In this document: piece after piece, positions 51,101 through 56,300 of the stretch
Layout: every line of letters starts with the position of its first letter
Position numbering within the stretch: the first letter of the stretch is position 1
NCBI GenBank assembly: GCA_030141605.1
Contig: JAQGDQ010000151.1
Span: 126,001-186,000 of the forward strand
Length of the DNA stretch: 60,000 nucleotides
Source of the DNA: Tubiluchus corallicola
Lineage: Eukaryota; Priapulida; Priapulimorpha; Priapulimorphida; Tubiluchidae
Reading direction: 5' to 3'
Notes under the pieces: model-generated
Told to the model about the DNA's origin: nothing
The model's database searches: none
The model's input: the letters and a program-made list of their open reading frames with translations, nothing else
Translations under genes and position numbers: made by a program

Positions 51101-53282
51101 GTGTATGCATGACCATGTGTGTGTCCTGTGTATGTGTATGAAGGTGCGTGTGCATGCATGACCATGTGTGAGTGTCCTGTGTATGTGTATGAAGGTGCGT
51201 GTGTGCATGACCATGTTTGAGTGTCCTGTGTATGTGTATGAAGGTGCGTGTTTGTGTGTGTGTGCAAGCATGTGTGAGTGTCTTGTGTGCGTGTGTGGAT
51301 GGGCAGGCGCATGCGAAATTGAACTCATTAACAGTAATAGGTTGTTGAACTGCCAAAAATGCCTTGGCCATATTTGGACACGTATCCACCTGGATGTTCT
51401 CAGTGAAATAAATAGTAGCTTTGTGAAAGCACCCAAAAGCAGTTATTTTAGCAAGCATCATTCATTGTTTCAATCAACCAAATCTGACTTTGCTTAACTT
51501 TACTGTTGCTTGAAACTAACATTTGGGAGGTTTTCAAGTAAAGAGAATACAATAATGGAGCTCGAGCTGTTACAATAATATAGTATATCTTGTCAAATAA
51601 TGTTTAAAATGCAAAAAACTAATAATCGTTCTCTCATTTAATAGTCAAAGTCAGTTAATTCTAATTTTAATGTAGAAACAGAAAATCTGCAAACTGAAAT
51701 AAGTTTGTAGTAGAAAACAGATAGTTGTTTCGCAGTTTTTATACTACAACAGTATCAAACAATCGGATTAACAAGCTTGAAGAACTACTGAAGTTAATTA
51801 GCTCAGCTAACCAATCCGTATTAAATACTTGCACTAGCATTCTTTTATCTATTTCATGATATAAACCTTAGTTATTTCAACTAATAAAAACGACTAATTT
51901 TAGTTGGTAGTCGGTAACTACAATGTCACCAGAGCATAAAAACTCACATTTGTGTCACTTTATTTTGACAATTATGCAACATATCACTGAGCTAAAAGCA
52001 AGCACATGCTTAAGGGATTCAATATGAGCACCAGTATAGAATATATCACTATGACTATGCATAATGAAAAATGAAAATAAATGGAACATTTTTTTCACAA
52101 GATCTGCTCCCAGTTTTATGAGAAATAATAATTCGCTATTAAAAATGATAATTTTTTGCAGCAATTCTCTCACCTCTTCACAAATAAATTCGTGGGAGAT
52201 TTGAGAGATGATCACCTGTGGGCCAGCATATTTTGGAGACCTCCACAAAGTGCTTTTACTCGAGTCCAGGTTTGTGGTGCTTTGTTTTGTGGGCTCTTTG
52301 TCTTTCGCCTTTCCTATTGCATTTGCCCATAGTATTAGTTACAGTGCTCGAACTTTGAGTGAACCTCAATGCTTCCTTTGACTAAATTTCTCTCTTAACT
52401 TGGCAAAATCCTCTAAAGTTTTTTATTTTTCTTTGTTGAGTTTAATTCATTAGGTTGAATTCTTTTTAGTTGTTTGTCTGATGGTTTGAATTGCAGATTT
52501 GGCATGTGGTTTAAGTGAAATGATTGTAATTAGTAATTATCCATGGTTTCCTTATTATAGTTACTATCGTCAGTCAATAATACAGAAATGTGTGTTTCGG
52601 CTTTATTTAGCATTTCTCAAAACTTTCTAATAGTAGTTAATCGATAAAATAATCAATAAACTACCAAGTCAAAATTTTCCAAAAAATAAATGATATAAAA
52701 AGTCAGCTTTGGAACTAAAACTTCTGAATAAACTTGGCTATGCATGTGTGGTCTTAACTTTCGACTTAAAAATAGGTAGATTTTGAATTAAAATTGAAAA
52801 TTCTGGAGTTTGATTTATTCTGAGTAAGAAAATGAAAATTGTTTTATTGTTTTTTGTTACGCCTTTTAGAAAGAAAAACCTAGAAGTATTTAAAATTTTT
52901 TACTATCTTTTATACTAATCAAAAATGTGCTCTCCTTGTCAAATAAATAAATTTGCTCTAAACTTAGCAAGAAGCTTAACTTTTACTGGACAACTGATTG
53001 GCTTATTAAAATCTAAAAAAGATCTAAATTTCATATAGGTTAAATGTGACAACCACAATATATTTGCAGTTTAGCTACATTTCCCAATATAGTGTTTCCC
53101 AGGAAAGACAACTTCCCAGAGCAGACTTACCAGAAAAATTTTTTCCCAGAAAAATTTTCCAAAAAAATATTTTTCCTAGAAAATTTGTTTCACAGAAAAA
53201 ACACCTTGTTGGGATTTTAGTTGCAAGATCTGCTATTTTAGTAGAACAAAGCCCTTGTTCTTTATGTTTAGCTCTATCCCTG

Positions 53283-53340
<58 letters not shown>

Positions 53341-56300
53341 CCTCTCTCTTTCTACTTCTAATTGCTCTACAGTGGTTTAATTAAGAGGACTATCAGAATA
53401 ATTGAAAATAACGCAAAGAATCTTGTATAGCAGACAGTCAGAATGTGCCATATTTTTAAAAGGCTTAACTCGTGTTGATACTGCCTCATTGTCCTCAATA
53501 TTTTCACAGTCTTAGGCAGATGCCTAAATCAGCAAAAAAAATGGCATATCTGTGAAAGGAACTACAAATTAGTTAGTCTTAATAAGTAATAATTGTAAAA
53601 AACAAAATAAAATGGAGGCCTTACAAACTATAAAGATTTGTGAATATTTTCGGACCAATACGTGCCCAATAAATTATGTTCATTTGCAAGACTTTTTAGA
53701 GGTTCGTTTGCGGCAAGACCAGATCCTAGTTCATTATCAAAATAATATTAAAAATATTAAACTGGCAAATATATCACAGATACATTTAGATGTATGTTAC
53801 ATCTTCGCTAAATGCTAAGAAACGAACGAAATAATTTTCAGTCAAAGTAAAAATAACTGCCCAACAGTAAGTTTCCTAACCAGTCTCCCAGCAAATCAGT
53901 TGCAAAGCTCGACATTGCTTCACTTCGGTAACCATTCACATGCCATGATTATTTACTATAGTGTATAAGCAAAAATCAACATGGTTTGCTATATAATTGT
54001 TCTGACATTACAAAAATATTTCGTTGCTTTAACGAGTTGACCAAATTTTTTTATTGTATAATTTATATTAATCAATAAACATAGTTAGAATGAACTACAT
54101 TTTGTTTTGTATCATCTAATCATGATTTAAAAAGGATTCATTACATTTTCTGGGAATTTTATTTTCAGGGAAATGGCTGTTCTTAGAAAAATCTTTTCTG
54201 TGGAGTAAATTTTTCTGGCAAAAAAGTTTTCTATATATATATATACTAATCTTTATTTGCCATTAAAACATTGATAATCACTGATAAAAACTTTACAGAG
54301 ATAATCAATCAGTGTTAGTTAATAAAAACTTACACTGCTGAAGGCAAATGCGTCAGTGCAATCTAAACTACTGTGCAGTAATGACGAATAAAATCAAACA
54401 TATTTACAACCATACACAAAACAAAAAAAAAACAAATTATGATTTAATTAATATGGCCGTGGGTATATGAATTCTGAATTAGTGTGTATGTTGTCGTACT
54501 GGTGTGATGGTATTTCATATCTGGTTAATATTAGTGATTTTAATTTTGTTTTAAATGCTGATAGGGACTTGATTTGTTTAACCTGTAATGGTAGAGAATT
54601 CCAAAGTAAAATTGCTTGTTTGATTACAGAGTTCGTTCCATAGTGGGTATTTGTCCTAATTTGTTTGTTTTTTCTGTGATGTTTTGTTTGTCAGGAAAAA
54701 AATTGAGCTGGCAAAAACTTTTCTGGGAAACGAGTTTACTTCATATTTTGCAGAACAAATTATTGCAAACATAACAATTTGCTCTAACTTTTAAAAGACA
54801 ATGGTAATGATTAATATTATGACGATATTGACAGAGATGATTCTAATGATAGTAATGACGAAGACGTTAGTGATGAGACCTATATTAAAGGTCTGACCTA
54901 TATAGAAATCTTTCAGATTTCTGCCCTAAAATTTGCAATCCTTCTTATAATTCTATGTCATATATTAGATGAATATCTGGTAGATTTTCTAACTTCTCAT
55001 AAAGCTTTTGTACTGAACTAAGCATTTTGATGTTTTATACTGTTCATTGCATATTTTAATGGTCTGTTTTATTGGCTTTGCAGAGATTGTCATGTGCCTT
55101 ATCATTATTGCTTCATGCTATGCTAGCCAGCATTATGTTTTATGGAATTACTGAGAAACCGGAAGACCAACTTGCCATAGGGGAGTTCAAAATTTCTATA
55201 CAACAATTTCTTATTGGTACATCTTAATTTATTCATAATTCTTATAATTAATTGACACTCTGTTATGTTTAATCTTCACTAGTTATATAATTATACAATA
55301 TATGTCATGAAGCTCACGATTTCTTGATTTGATTTTTATTATTTATTAGTTTGTAATTATTATCAATAGTCATATTATTACATTCTCTTGTTAAAATATT
55401 AAATTAAAATCCCACACAAGAAATTTCATCTGTGAAACAAGTTTATTTCTTTGTATACAGTCCAAACTTTCATCCTTGAACTAGTATGCATAACATTTAC
55501 CTTCATTGAAATTTAACCTGGGCATTTGGTTTTTACAGATCACTATCTGTAAAATTGTAAGCATGTGACTTGAGAGAGAGAGAGCTATGTATGGTATCAC
55601 TACTGATTCATAAAATAAAGTTTATGAGATATAAAGCGAAACTCACCTGTATTCTACTTGATTTATCAGTGTCTTAGCAATTACCTTTAGAAACGTCTTC
55701 ATAATACATATGGTACATGCATTCTTTTAACAATTGCCATATTTATGGCTAAAAACAAAGCTGTCATCTAGGTATATGTCTAATGTTAGTCTAGGATTGC
55801 ATATACTCTTAATGTTAGGAATATCTGTAGTGAATTGCTTGTTGAGTGGTCATTTCTTAATTTTTTTGTTTTTTTAATTGCAGGTATGCAGACTAACTTA
55901 ATCGTTTTTCCAATCAATTTGCTTGTAGTCCAGTTATTCCGCAGGACAACTACCCATGAAGACAAGACCCCAGAATTTATTAGAGAGCTGTAAGATTTAT
56001 TAATCTTTTGTTAGTGATGCTGTTGTTAGTGAAGCTAATTTGTTGACATGTGCTGGTTTTAAATATACCAGCACTACTCGGCTATAAATAAATTGTACAA
56101 GTTTCTCTACACGAATATACACATTCAATGTTCGTTTCAAGAGTTAATTACTTTGAATACTTTTTTGATGGCATACTGCATTGATTTAGTTAATAATTGA
56201 AATAGTGTGTGGAAAAGTGCATGACTATAATATAGCTATGTTCACATTTATGCACTTTTTCTGTACATGCTCCATAAATGTCAATATATACTGATATATT

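Larger units (their letters stand above)
52270..55083. other. intron 22: LINE tail, (TC)n, degenerate words
   Basis: A minus-strand LINE 3' end lies at 54448-54700, a (TC)n run at 53281-53351, and TTTCTGGGAAA-type words at 53050-53180, 54150-54230 and 54690-54740. There is a short AT microsatellite at 54232-54246. Confidence 0.7.

Noticed and set aside
51049-51461. Long minus-strand His/Thr-rich frames
   Set aside because: They are translations of the TG-rich minisatellite (51088-51300).
54818-55021. Asp-rich open frame ([19 protein letters not shown]) before exon 23
   Set aside because: Open for about 68 codons without a start or splice sites in the right phase; the GAT/GAC run can explain the composition.
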